From an uncultured Gammaproteobacteria bacterium (GTDB taxonomy: Bacteria > Pseudomonadota > Gammaproteobacteria > Nitrosococcales > Methylophagaceae), in contig CAJQOM010000016.1 in assembly GCA_905479985.1 (NCBI GenBank), positions 62,001 to 126,000 on the forward strand: a DNA stretch of 64,000 nucleotides. Direction: 5' to 3'. The position numbers and the translations under genes were made by a program. The stretch's first letter is position 1, and every line of letters starts with the position of its first letter. Positions 1-8,916 of the stretch are shown here, piece by piece. Under the pieces are notes generated by a model, which ran no database searches, had not been told where the DNA came from, and saw nothing but the letters and a program-made list of their open reading frames with translations.

Positions 1-372
1 ATCAAAAGACAAACCACTTTCAAAAGCAAAATCACCCAAAACACGCTGACAAAAACCATGAATCGTGAAAATAGCCGACTCATCAAAACTCTGAATCGCT
101 AACGACAAACGTTGCCTTAACGCAACATCATGCACTGGTTCGGATAACAAGCCATCCCTAGCCTCAACCAATTTTTCACGTAATCGATCTCGTAATTCTT
201 CAGTAGCTGCACGGGTATACGTCACCACTAAAATCTGATCGACGGTTAAACCCTGCTCCAAAATCAACCGCAAATACAGTTCAGCTAAGGTATAAGTCTT
301 ACCTGTGCCCGCACTGGCCTCAATCACATTTAAGCCGGATAAGACCACCGTTTTCGGATCTAGATGACTCAT
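1..372 (-). CDS. recB: Exodeoxyribonuclease V beta subunit RecB, N-terminal part
   Basis: This is the beginning of RecB, the helicase/nuclease subunit of the RecBCD enzyme that processes double-strand breaks; the rest lies beyond the left edge. About 124 codons are visible. The protein starts MSHLDPK and carries a UvrD-type Walker A loop (EASAGTGKT) near residue 20, followed by a helicase motif region with TRAATEELRDR and the TIHGFC segment typical of RecB. The ATG overlaps the stop codon of recC by four bases (ATGA), so the two genes are translationally coupled. The start was chosen because of this overlap and because the Walker A sits at the usual distance from the N terminus. Confidence 0.93.
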   Translation of the reverse strand, partial: MSHLDPKTVVLSGLNVIEASAGTGKTYTLAELYLRLILEQGLTVDQILVVTYTRAATEELRDRLREKLVEARDGLLSEPVHDVALRQRLSLAIQSFDESAIFTIHGFCQRVLGDFAFESGLSFD

Positions 373-3300
373 AAACGACCACCTTCTAAGTGATCATAAA
401 TCGGCTGATAAATCGCCAAAGCCAAAGTCTTAAAATCCTCATCTAACGGCGCAGTGTTATACAACTGTTGATAATAAATATCATCTGACTCGGCAACAGC
501 AAATTGCCCACCCAACCACGTTGCCCACATCGCATTATCTGGATCGGCCCGCCCGCCATTTAATGCTGCTTTGGCATACGCAAAGCTAGTATTAGCAAAT
601 AACGGCAATGGCTGCTGGCTGCCAGTCCAATAATGGTTCAACAAATCTAATAAGTGACTTTCTGGTTCATCAACGGGCAATAGCTTGATATCAGCATCTT
701 CTGTTATCCAACGGCTTTCACATATGACACCTTTCGGACGCAGACAATTGAGAATCAAATGTCGACACCAGACAGCCAATAACTCACCACCCTTAACCTT
801 GCCCAAGCGGTATTGGAATAAACCCGTCGAACTCACCGCCTCCAACTGCCCAAGTAGTGAAAACTCACCCAACGTTAAATCAAACCCTATCGGGGCTAAG
901 AACACCTCCGGATAAACAGGCAAGACCCGCTCAACGAATTCCTCAACCTGAGCCGTCTGACCATCCAAAGCATACTCACCGACAACCCCTTGCGGCAACA
1001 CCCCTGTCGCTTCAATTAACGGCGTAATCTCCGCCAGCGTGTCGCCGTTTAACCGCTGTGCCAACACTTGTTGACGCAGTTGCCATGCTTCAAGACCACC
1101 CAACGAAAATGGCTCACGGCTATCTAACACATCCTCGTCCAGTTCCAATCGTAAACCTAGACGTTGTTGCATTAAATAACGGGCTGGATGACGATAAAAC
1201 TGAATCAATTGATTCAAACTCACTTGCCGCCATTCTGCTTCAGGCTCTGGTAAAGCGGTCTCAAACCACGTTGAACTTGATTCACCTTGTTGTCCATTAG
1301 GCGGACAATGTGCTGATTGATAACTGACTAACTGTTCAGATGATCCATCAAAATAGCGTCGGCTAAACGACTGCAACGGATGCTGCGTTAACACCTGTTG
1401 CCAAATATCATCGCCACTGGCTTGCTCAAACCCTTGTCGTAATACATCACGCACATCACTGACTAACACCGATGGGGGAATCGGTGCATTATCAACAATG
1501 CTCGCCCCAACATAACTAAGATACAAATGTTGCCGTGCCGACAAAATCGCTTCCAAAAACAAATAGCGATCATCATCCCGTCGTGATCGATCGCCTTTCC
1601 TAAAATCATAAGACAATAAATCAAAACCTTGTTTAGGCTGACGGCGAGGAAAGCTATCGTCATTCATCCCAATCAAACACACGACCGAAAATGGAATACT
1701 CCGCATCGGTACCATGCCACAGAACGTCACGCCATGCCCCATAAACCGGTGTGCTGCTGGGCTCACATCCTGATGACTTTGCAACCATTCCCGAATCAAA
1801 CTGATCGGCATCGTCTGTTCAAACGTGGCCAATGACGCACTCTCAACCAAACCATCCAAAGCTTGCATAATCGACATCACATCGGCCTGATCACGGGCAT
1901 TATCATGTTGCGGTTTAAAAAACTGGCTTAATAAATTGAGTAAAACTTGTTGCCATTGCACAGCCGTATTCGATTGTTTCAACCGCTGACGAGCCCTATC
2001 CAAGCTATCAACAAACGCACAGAGCTGTGCCATTGTTTGTGCCCGTTCACCGCGAATACCATCCACACCCAACTGACCATCAAACAAACGCCAACCGCCA
2101 TCATCATCCGATAACGGCAAGGCATAACCCAATAACAATCTATCTAACCCTGCCCGCCAGCTATTGGCTTGCGTTGCGGGTAAGTCTAACGCCGCCTTAT
2201 CATCTGCCGACAAGGCCCAACGTATCTGCGTCTCACGACACCAATCTCGTATCAACGCCACATCGCCCTCATTCAGAGAAAAACGCTGCTGAATCGCCTC
2301 ACATTCCAATAAGGCCACAATACTTTCAACATCAAACCGGGATTCTGGCAACGCCAATAATCGGTCAAAAGCCCACAATACCGGACTCTGCTGCTGACCA
2401 CTGGCCCCTGATATGCCATAAGGAATAAATAAGTCTTTCGTTGCAGTGCCAAACACCGCATCAATTGCCCCGGCATAGACATCAATATCCGGCGTCATCA
2501 CCACAACATCGGTTGGCGACACATCAGGGTGGCGTTCAAATAAGGCCAATAACTGATCATGCAAGATTTCAACTTCACGCATCGTACTATGGCAAGCATG
2601 ACATTGAATCGAATCATCCTCATCAGCAACCTGCCGCTGTTCTGCACTCAAACTCGGATCAACTAACTGCACAATATCGCATTGCAGTTGCCCCAATAAT
2701 GTTGAATTATCGGGCAACGAAAATAAAGACGTCGACTCATGCTCACACTGTTGCAATTGCTCAAAAAAGTCCTGCCCTTGCTTACCTAAACTCGCCAACA
2801 AAGGATGACCCGATTCATTAACAACCGCATCGCCATCAAAATCGAGTGTTTGTTGCCCTTGTTGTTTAGGCGCTAACAAATCACCCCAATACTCTTCACT
2901 CGGCGACAAGAAATACAAGGTGATATCACACCACTTCGCCATCAACTCATACAAAGCCAAATACACCGGCGGCAAAGCCGACACACCAAAAATAGCCAAT
3001 CGTGTTGGCAAACCAGCAGGCCTTTCGGTACAAGTTTGTAAATGGGTTTTTAGGCTTTCTAATAAATTTGCCCGATGCATCGCAGGCTGAGGCACTTCAG
3101 CAGTCAAACGCTGCCACAACATTGCTTGCCAATGCGGTAACTGTGTCCCCGGTTGCTCCCACTCTTGCACCCAGTCCGGTCGATACATTAAATATTGATC
3201 AAAACTATCAGCAATACGATGCGCCAAGCCGTAACGCTTTACTGCATCGTCACGATCATCAGCCTCACCTAAATAGCCAGCCACCGGCTCAAAACCAGCT

Positions 3301-3611
3301 TGTTTAGCACACACAGGTAATACATTAAATATCCGCCATGTCATTGCATCCTTACTAAAGGCAGACTCCTTAGGAATATCAGGCAACACACGACGGAATA
3401 AAGCCCAGATATAAGCCGAAGGATAAGGAAACTCTGTATGACTAGCAATCGAATGATGTTGGGCTAAATACAAAGACAACCAACGCGACAACTCATTACT
3501 CTGAACAATAATGGTTTCAACTTCCAATGGCGGCAATGGTGCTAGTTGCTGCTGCTCGGCTAGCCTCGCCGCCAGCTGCAACATATCATTACTGTAGACC
3601 ACTTTAAGCAT
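369..3611 (-). CDS. recC: Exodeoxyribonuclease V gamma subunit RecC
   Basis: The protein is 1080 residues, close to the usual RecC length of about 1100. RecC is the Chi-recognising, inactive-nuclease scaffold of RecBCD and acts in the cytoplasm on double-strand DNA ends. The N terminus (MLKVVYSNDM) followed by SNELSRWLS, and the central GMVPMRSIPF and NDDSFPR segments, are characteristic of the family. It is directly upstream of recB with a four-base overlap. No ptr gene separates recC from recB, unlike Escherichia coli. recD would be expected beyond the left edge. Identification is from recognised family segments and context. Confidence 0.95.
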   Translation of the reverse strand: MLKVVYSNDMLQLAARLAEQQQLAPLPPLEVETIIVQSNELSRWLSLYLAQHHSIASHTEFPYPSAYIWALFRRVLPDIPKESAFSKDAMTWRIFNVLPVCAKQAGFEPVAGYLGEADDRDDAVKRYGLAHRIADSFDQYLMYRPDWVQEWEQPGTQLPHWQAMLWQRLTAEVPQPAMHRANLLESLKTHLQTCTERPAGLPTRLAIFGVSALPPVYLALYELMAKWCDITLYFLSPSEEYWGDLLAPKQQGQQTLDFDGDAVVNESGHPLLASLGKQGQDFFEQLQQCEHESTSLFSLPDNSTLLGQLQCDIVQLVDPSLSAEQRQVADEDDSIQCHACHSTMREVEILHDQLLALFERHPDVSPTDVVVMTPDIDVYAGAIDAVFGTATKDLFIPYGISGASGQQQSPVLWAFDRLLALPESRFDVESIVALLECEAIQQRFSLNEGDVALIRDWCRETQIRWALSADDKAALDLPATQANSWRAGLDRLLLGYALPLSDDDGGWRLFDGQLGVDGIRGERAQTMAQLCAFVDSLDRARQRLKQSNTAVQWQQVLLNLLSQFFKPQHDNARDQADVMSIMQALDGLVESASLATFEQTMPISLIREWLQSHQDVSPAAHRFMGHGVTFCGMVPMRSIPFSVVCLIGMNDDSFPRRQPKQGFDLLSYDFRKGDRSRRDDDRYLFLEAILSARQHLYLSYVGASIVDNAPIPPSVLVSDVRDVLRQGFEQASGDDIWQQVLTQHPLQSFSRRYFDGSSEQLVSYQSAHCPPNGQQGESSSTWFETALPEPEAEWRQVSLNQLIQFYRHPARYLMQQRLGLRLELDEDVLDSREPFSLGGLEAWQLRQQVLAQRLNGDTLAEITPLIEATGVLPQGVVGEYALDGQTAQVEEFVERVLPVYPEVFLAPIGFDLTLGEFSLLGQLEAVSSTGLFQYRLGKVKGGELLAVWCRHLILNCLRPKGVICESRWITEDADIKLLPVDEPESHLLDLLNHYWTGSQQPLPLFANTSFAYAKAALNGGRADPDNAMWATWLGGQFAVAESDDIYYQQLYNTAPLDEDFKTLALAIYQPIYDHLEGGRL

Positions 3612-3643
3612 CTAAATATTATCTACCTCCGTAAGATACCTCA

Positions 3644-3919
3644 TTAAAATATTTTCAACTCACGATAAAAGTTTTCGGGAGTTCCTTGCCCAATAAGTGC
3701 TAAAACAAGTTCTTTTTCCAAGTAGGCATGAGCCAGTGAATAAAGTTGTACCTTATGTTTATACTTGAAAACTTGAATGACAGCCAAATCACTCACTTTC
3801 ATTTCACCTGTAGACGGATCTGAAATAATTTGCTGAATAGCCTCATCAAGTGCTTCTTTTTCTTGCTGATACATCTTTTTTACATAGCGTTTAAATGTAC
3901 CCGTTTGTTTAACAATCAT
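3644..3919 (-). CDS. RelE/ParE-family type II toxin
   Basis: This 91-residue protein looks like a RelE/ParE-superfamily toxin: it begins with the typical beta strand and helix (TGTFKRYVKKM), has a middle segment KVSDLAVIQVFKYKHKVQLYSLAHAY and a C-terminal strand ending in FYRELK. Members either cut ribosome-bound mRNA (RelE type) or poison gyrase (ParE type); sequence alone does not tell which. Its ATG overlaps the stop of an upstream ParD-like antitoxin reading frame, the normal antitoxin-toxin order. That antitoxin is broken by a frameshift, so the toxin may be inactive, inhibited by another antitoxin, or the frameshift may be a sequencing error. Confidence 0.8.
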   Translation of the reverse strand: MIVKQTGTFKRYVKKMYQQEKEALDEAIQQIISDPSTGEMKVSDLAVIQVFKYKHKVQLYSLAHAYLEKELVLALIGQGTPENFYRELKIF

Positions 3920-4135
3920 CCAAATTGATACTCAGATACCTCAGCAGCCTTGTTTTCTTCAGTGCCAATTAATTCGCCTTTAATGAAGCCTATAAGGCAG
4001 ATCTGGATTTTCATCAGCAATTTCACCAATTCTTGCCCAATACCCAATGTGTTTAGGCGCACTATGGTGCTGCGCTTTGCCGTTGATAACAGCTTCACTA
4101 ATAAGCTCTTCTGATAACTTAATTGCTTTTGCCAT
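3916..4135 (-). pseudogene. ParD-like antitoxin, frameshifted
   Basis: Reading from the ATG at 4135 gives 51 residues (MAKAIKLSEELISEA ... YWARIGEIADENPDLPY) that match the ParD-like antitoxin family (the AxxxYWAxIG pattern followed by a NPDLP motif), then a stop at 3980-3982. Removing one base near 3990-3994 (TATAGGC to TATGGC on the coding strand) restores LPYGFIKGELIG and continues to a stop that overlaps the toxin ATG. The downstream part is therefore coding sequence kept in the wrong frame. This is either a real inactivation or a single-base sequencing error. A second partial copy of the same N terminus lies at about 6763-6817. Confidence 0.75.
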
Positions 4136-4339
4136 AGTATCTGCCTTATCTTAAAAATCCAACCTATCATACGCCATAGCTTGCATAATAAAACCTATAC
4201 TAAATGCGCTTCATTATTTTAAGGATAATTAGATTAATCAGACACTGCCCTTTTAATTCGGTTATTTTACTTTCCAAGTTTATATTGTGCCTAATTTATT
4301 AAAAACCAAGCTGACTAATCCCTATCCTTGACAAAACAC
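4093..4339. repeat. Direct repeat copy A (partner at 6773-7020)
   Basis: About 247 bases that recur imperfectly at 6773-7020 in the same orientation. Shared blocks include CTTCTGATAA, CCATAGTATCT, CCCTTTTAATTCGGTTATTTT, ACTTTCCAAG and CTAATCCCTA. The copy covers the first codons of the ParD-like antitoxin, its upstream region, and ends at the promoter of the TonB receptor. The two copies bracket the 2.4 kb TonB-receptor segment. Confidence 0.85.
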
Positions 4340-4372
4340 TAATACAAATGATAATTGTTTGCATTTGCATCC
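4328..4372 (+). promoter_or_regulatory. Promoter with overlapping Fur box for the TonB receptor
   Basis: A consensus -35 TTGACA (4328-4333) is followed after 16 bases by GATAAT (4350-4355), a good -10. The -10 lies inside AATGATAATTGTTTGCAT, which matches about 12 of 16 positions of the Fur consensus core. The arrangement is that expected for iron-repressed transcription of the receptor gene whose ATG is at 4426. Confidence 0.7.
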
Positions 4373-4425
4373 AAATAAAGTTAGAGTGGGGCCTCGTTCT
4401 TAAATTGATAAGAGAAGTTCCTACT

Positions 4426-6579
4426 ATGAAATATAAGTGCAACTTATTTGCCAGCAGCATGATGACAGTGATGTCTATGGGCTTGGTCAATACCGCGATA
4501 GCAGATGAAAGTCCTATAGCATTGGGACAAATGTTTATTATTGGTGATTCCGAAGCCGCTAGAAGATTACCTGGTTCTGCTTCGGTTATTGGCAATGATC
4601 AGTTAACGGTTGAAGCTTCGACCGACATTAATCAGCTGTTGAAAACAGTCCCCGGTGTCTATATTCAGGAGGAAGAAGGTAACGGTCTACGTCCTAATAT
4701 CGGTATTCGTGCTGCGGCGCCAGGTCGAAGCGAAAATATTACCTTGATGGAAGATGGTGTATTAATTGCGCCAGCACCTTATTCTAATCCTGCGGCCTAT
4801 TATTTCCCTACTACTATGCGTATGAATTCGATTGAAGTACTGAAAGGTGCTGCAATATTACGCCACGGCCCTCAGACTGTCGGTGGTGTGGTTAACTTGG
4901 TTTCAACACCTATCCCTGAGCAGAATAAGGGAAGAGCTATGCTTTTGCTTAGTGATGAAGGTTCGACTGATCTTCATCTAAACTATGGTGGCAAGTCAGG
5001 TCAGTGGGGCTATTTACTAGAAACGGTTCAGCGAGACAACGAAGGCTTTAAAGATATTGACCGTAGTAATAGCGATACAGGCTTTGAGATTGAAGATTAC
5101 GTCGGTAAACTTTCTTGGGAAAATGATCGCAATAAAGTGCTAATGAAGTTTCAACGCTCTTCAGAAACATCAGATGAAACCTATACTGGTTTGACAGATG
5201 CAGATTTCAAAAACGATGAAAATCGTCGTTATGGACTCAGCAATAACGAGAATATGGATAACAAACACTGGGGCATTAATTTAAGTCACAGCTTTAAGTG
5301 GACAGAGAACCTGAACTCAACGGTGACGATTTATAACAATGAATTTGAACGTGACTGGTTTAAGACGGGTGACAGTAAAGACTATATCAATGATGCCAAT
5401 AACGGTGATTCAGCAGCTCAAGCTGTTCTTGATGGCACTACTGATGTTACTGGACTGGAATTCAAACACAATAGTCGAGAATATAAATCTCGTGGTCTCC
5501 AGGCTAACTTCAACTGGCAACTTGCGGATCACAATATAAATTTTGGTGCACGCATCCATCATGATGAAATGGATCGCTTTCAACCGGTCGATATTTACGA
5601 TCAAACTAACGGTCACCTAGTCTATCAAGGTCAAAAAGCAGGTGAGATCAGTGGTAGTAATAATCGTCTAGAAGAAGCAGATGCAATTGCCTTGTGGATA
5701 ACGGATGATTATCAAGTGACTGAACGGTTGTTAGTTAATTTATCTTTGCGTATGGAAGATATAGAAACCAGTCGTAAGGAGTTTGCTACTAGCGATCGTT
5801 CAACGCTAGCTGCGGATAGCAAGCAACGCTCTAATGAGTACCGTGAGTACTTGCCAGGTATCGCTGCAAGCTATGACTTGACTGATAATTGGTCGGTATT
5901 GGCCGGTTACCATGAAGGTATGACACCACTGGGTGGTGGTGCAAAGGATGGTGAAGGACCTGCAAAGAGTGATAATTACGAGTTAGGCGTACGTTTTAAT
6001 AACGGGCCACTTCACTCTGAAGCTATTGCTTTTTATAGTGACTTTAGCAAGTATGCTGAACTTTGTTCAAATGCTAACCCATGTTCCAATGGTCAGAATA
6101 CTGGTAGTTCGTCAACTGGCGGAGCTGTTGTTCAAGGTTTAGAGTTCCAAGTAGGCTCTCTATTTACACTGGGTGATTTTTATATCCCGGTTGATCTAGC
6201 CTACACCTACACCAACGCTGAAACGAATGGCGATAGTGCCGGCACATCTGACCTGACCTTAGCAAACATTCCAGAAAATATGGCCAGTCTGCGAGTTGGT
6301 CTTGAACATAACAGCGGATGGAATAACTATGCCGTTGCCAAATACATTGATAAAACGTGTAGTACCCAAGGTTGTAATAAATCTAATAATGCATTTGATG
6401 AAACGGGTGCACTAACAACCGTGGATTTAATCAGTCGTTATCAGTTTTATCAAGGGCCCGAAGTGTTTGTGAAGGTTGTTAATGCCTTTGACAGACAAGA
6501 GATCATTTCTCGCAGTCCTTATGGCGCTCGACCTAATATTGCTCGTACTGTTTGGGCGGGTCTTATATACGACTTTTAG
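4426..6579 (+). CDS. TonB-dependent outer-membrane receptor (FecA-like)
   Basis: The protein is 717 residues from the chosen ATG at 4426; an upstream in-frame ATG at 4348 lies inside the Fur box and is rejected. Residues 1-26 are a signal peptide ending AIA-DE. A plug domain follows (INQLLKTVPGVYIQ, GIRAAAPGRSENITLMEDG, IEVLKGAAILRHGPQTVGGVVN), then a 22-strand barrel ending in the usual aromatic residue (YDF). The plug resembles FecA-like receptors, so a ferric chelate is the likely ligand, supported by the Fur box. No TonB/ExbBD, periplasmic binding protein or ABC importer is adjacent. The gene stands alone between two direct repeats and has its own terminator, suggesting an inserted cassette. 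Confidence 0.9.
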   Translation: MKYKCNLFASSMMTVMSMGLVNTAIADESPIALGQMFIIGDSEAARRLPGSASVIGNDQLTVEASTDINQLLKTVPGVYIQEEEGNGLRPNIGIRAAAPGRSENITLMEDGVLIAPAPYSNPAAYYFPTTMRMNSIEVLKGAAILRHGPQTVGGVVNLVSTPIPEQNKGRAMLLLSDEGSTDLHLNYGGKSGQWGYLLETVQRDNEGFKDIDRSNSDTGFEIEDYVGKLSWENDRNKVLMKFQRSSETSDETYTGLTDADFKNDENRRYGLSNNENMDNKHWGINLSHSFKWTENLNSTVTIYNNEFERDWFKTGDSKDYINDANNGDSAAQAVLDGTTDVTGLEFKHNSREYKSRGLQANFNWQLADHNINFGARIHHDEMDRFQPVDIYDQTNGHLVYQGQKAGEISGSNNRLEEADAIALWITDDYQVTERLLVNLSLRMEDIETSRKEFATSDRSTLAADSKQRSNEYREYLPGIAASYDLTDNWSVLAGYHEGMTPLGGGAKDGEGPAKSDNYELGVRFNNGPLHSEAIAFYSDFSKYAELCSNANPCSNGQNTGSSSTGGAVVQGLEFQVGSLFTLGDFYIPVDLAYTYTNAETNGDSAGTSDLTLANIPENMASLRVGLEHNSGWNNYAVAKYIDKTCSTQGCNKSNNAFDETGALTTVDLISRYQFYQGPEVFVKVVNAFDRQEIISRSPYGARPNIARTVWAGLIYDF

Positions 6580-6718
6580 TTGAAGCTGTCATTCTTAAAA
6601 AAGCAGTGCTACGAAGGGGATACGACGGCTGAATTATAGTTTTTTTGATTTATCCTTAAAACCCTTTGGCTTTACAGCCCTGCCGATTCGATTCGGCTCA
6701 TAAGTATCACCACATATC

Positions 6719-6755
6719 GAAGCCTCAGTAGTGTATTCTACTGAGGCTTTTTTAT
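6719..6755 (+). terminator. Rho-independent terminator after the TonB receptor
   Basis: AAGCCTCAGTAG and CTACTGAGGCTT form a perfect 12-bp stem with loop TGTATT, followed by a run of T residues. Confidence 0.9.
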
Positions 6756-6772
6756 TGGATGCCAATTAAAAT

Positions 6773-7020
6773 CGCTTCACTGATAAGCTCTTCTGATAAT
6801 TTAACTACTTTTTCCATAGTATCTACCCCCTAAAAACTAATATATCTCATAGGTTGCATAATGAACCCATATTAAAGGCGCTCGATCATAAGGATGGTTA
6901 AAGCAGGTTAGATTAATTGGACCCTACCCTTTTAATTCGGTTATTTTACTTTCCAAGCTAATAACGCTCCTAATTCAATCAACACCAAACTTGGCTAATC
7001 CCTAGGCTTGTCAAAACACA
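6773..7020. repeat. Direct repeat copy B (partner at 4093-4339)
   Basis: Imperfect copy of the segment at 4093-4339 in the same orientation. On the minus strand it begins with a stunted antitoxin start (MEKVVKLSEELISEAI, then a stop after a few foreign codons), so the antitoxin gene is cut off at the end of the repeat. It ends shortly before the ADP-ribosylglycohydrolase-like gene. Conserved blocks include TTTTAATTCGGTTATTTTAC and GGCTAATCCCTA. Confidence 0.85.
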
Positions 7021-7169
7021 CCCCTGTATTGAATAGGTCAAATGTATTGTTTATTATGTTGATCCTTTCAAACACATTTCACAGTAAAGCAACTAACCAG
7101 TTCATTATCGGTCATTAATGTATCCGAGGTGGTGACTTACTTTTCCCCTTACTAACTAAAGGTATTTTC

Positions 7170-8285
7170 GTGAGTCATAACTCTACTCAGTCACTTCGCA
7201 TTGCCAACGCCCTTAAAACACAATTCATTGCTGATGCGTTGGCCATGCCGGTGCACTGGTTTTATCAACCGCTAGAAATAGAACTGGCTTTCCCCGGTGG
7301 TATTCAACGGTTTGAGGCCGCGCCAGAGTTTCACCCCTCTTCTATTATGTCGCTACACTCGAAGCGCAAAGGCGGCCGTCAGTCTAGTGATACCTCTAGC
7401 AAAACGGCCACCGAAGTTGTCGGCGATGTCATTTTAAAAGATAAGGCTCAGTTCTGGGATACGCCCAATGTGCATTATCATCAAGGCATGCCAGCAGGAG
7501 AGAATACGTTAAATGCCCACTGCGCTCGCCTAATAATGCGTGTTGTCGCTAATTCACCTGAAAGCTATGACAGACAAAAATTTGCAAACGCCTATATCGA
7601 GTTTATGACAGCAGAGCCACCTCGTCACCCAGACACCTATGCTGAGTCCTATCATCGTGGTTTTTTTGCACATTTTTCTCAAGGATGCAAACCAGAAAAG
7701 TGTGCAATGAAAACACATGATACCGCTTCCATCGGCGGATTAGCCACGATTGCGCCATTGGTCTTTTCAGAACGTCTAAGAGGGTCCAGTGAGTCTGCAA
7801 TACAAATTACTTGTCGTGAACACTTAGCTTTGACACATCCCGATGAATCATTAATGCGCGTCTGTGATCGTTATGTAACGTTGCTTTGCGGGCTGATGGA
7901 AGAACCTGCTCAAGAAGGTGTTAAAGCCTTGTTAATACAAGCTGGTAAAGGCTCACCAGGTTTGGATGTCGCCGGTCTCATCAAACGCAACTTGCCCGAT
8001 AATCAAGTCGTAGGACAGTTGTTTTCACCTGCCTGCTATATTTCAGATTCTTGGCCTATCGTTTTATATTTAGCCTACAAATATCTAAATGATCCGTGGA
8101 AAGCACTTAGAGTTAATACTAACCTTGGCGGTGACAATGCCCACCGGGGTAATGTGCTTGGCATCATATTAGGCTTGCAAAGCAATACTGTCGCCAACAA
8201 CTGGTTTGAAAAACTGTTAAACCACAACGCAATTGGTCAGGAGATTGATGCACTGGTTGACACGGCAAATACGGCTAAACTTTAA
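7170..8285 (+). CDS. ADP-ribosylglycohydrolase-family protein
   Basis: The 371-residue protein starts at a GTG preceded by AAAGGT. The N-terminal FIADALAMPVHWFY corresponds to the GDALGxP region of the ADP-ribosylglycohydrolase (DraG/ARH, crystallin J1) fold, and the C-terminal GGDNAHRGNVLGIILG corresponds to the family's GGDTDTxAAxxG metal-binding segment. In DraG/ARH enzymes these acidic residues bind two magnesium ions used to remove ADP-ribose from proteins. Here the second Asp is replaced (GGDNAH instead of GGDTD), so the substrate or activity may differ. It is a single gene with no visible ADP-ribosyltransferase partner and converges on yaeQ. Confidence 0.75.
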   Translation: MSHNSTQSLRIANALKTQFIADALAMPVHWFYQPLEIELAFPGGIQRFEAAPEFHPSSIMSLHSKRKGGRQSSDTSSKTATEVVGDVILKDKAQFWDTPNVHYHQGMPAGENTLNAHCARLIMRVVANSPESYDRQKFANAYIEFMTAEPPRHPDTYAESYHRGFFAHFSQGCKPEKCAMKTHDTASIGGLATIAPLVFSERLRGSSESAIQITCREHLALTHPDESLMRVCDRYVTLLCGLMEEPAQEGVKALLIQAGKGSPGLDVAGLIKRNLPDNQVVGQLFSPACYISDSWPIVLYLAYKYLNDPWKALRVNTNLGGDNAHRGNVLGIILGLQSNTVANNWFEKLLNHNAIGQEIDALVDTANTAKL

Positions 8286-8314
8286 TCTCGAATAAAACAA
8301 CAATAAGCGAAGCA

Positions 8315-8842
8315 TCAATTCATCGCAGTGAAAGTAATGGTCTGCACATCATTATCATCACTTAAACACATAACACCCTCTTGGATATTGCATTGTAACT
8401 GCATTGAGCGTTGCAGTAATGCGTCGACACCATCAGCCGTGATTTGAATGACGGATAAGTTATCGAAACGCTGACACTTTTCTTGCTGTTGCTGCCACCA
8501 GACCTTCGCTTTGCCTTCATTATAGGTATAGATAATGACTTGTTTGGCACGGCCACAGGCTTTGCGAATGCGTTTCTCATCTAGCTGACCAAAATCAATC
8601 CATCGTTCAATTTCACCGGTTAATGACTTTAGCCAAAGTTCTGGTTCGTCGTCGTTATTCATCCCTTTGGTAAAGCTGAGTTGCTCATTGGCATTCAAAC
8701 TAAAAGCGATAAGCCGAATCATAAACCGGAAATCATTTTCTGATGGGTGTTGTGCCATCGTCAACTCATGGCTTTGGTAATAGTGCGTATCCATATTGGC
8801 GATAGAGAGGGAGACTTTATTGATAGTGGAACTGATGGCCAT
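8315..8842 (-). CDS. yaeQ: YaeQ family protein
   Basis: The 175-residue protein matches YaeQ throughout: the N-terminal pattern MDTHYYQSHELTMAQHPSE, the middle FMIRLIAFSLNA, and DFGQLDEKRIRKACGRA are hallmark segments of this PD-(D/E)XK-like fold. YaeQ has no established biochemical role; a link to RfaH-type transcription elongation has been suggested for E. coli. Length equals that of the family (about 180). It converges with the preceding gene and is followed on the same strand by nothing obviously related. Confidence 0.9.
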   Translation of the reverse strand: MAISSTINKVSLSIANMDTHYYQSHELTMAQHPSENDFRFMIRLIAFSLNANEQLSFTKGMNNDDEPELWLKSLTGEIERWIDFGQLDEKRIRKACGRAKQVIIYTYNEGKAKVWWQQQQEKCQRFDNLSVIQITADGVDALLQRSMQLQCNIQEGVMCLSDDNDVQTITFTAMN

Positions 8843-8916
8843 AAAATGCTCGGTGATGAATGTGCAGGTGAATTCAGAATAATGAAAGAGGTAGGTTTAT
8901 TTAATCAATCATACAT

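Larger units (their letters stand above)
6580..7169. other. Intergenic region: terminator, repeat copy B, start region of next gene
   Basis: This 590-base gap holds the TonB-receptor terminator, the truncated antitoxin start and repeat copy B. Bases 7021-7169 presumably contain the promoter of the next gene, but I see no convincing -35/-10 pair apart from a TTGTCA at the end of the repeat. A short hairpin GCCGA/TCGGC lies near 6682-6697. Confidence 0.6.

Noticed and set aside
4348-4425. Upstream ATG extension of the TonB receptor
   Set aside because: The ATG lies inside the Fur box/-10; the ATG at 4426 begins the signal peptide.
6682-6712. A tRNA 3' end-like string (TTCGATT loop, later CACCA) before the terminator after the TonB receptor
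   Set aside because: No D-arm, anticodon arm or 5' acceptor strand of the right form could be fitted, and the spacing between the loop and CCA is wrong.
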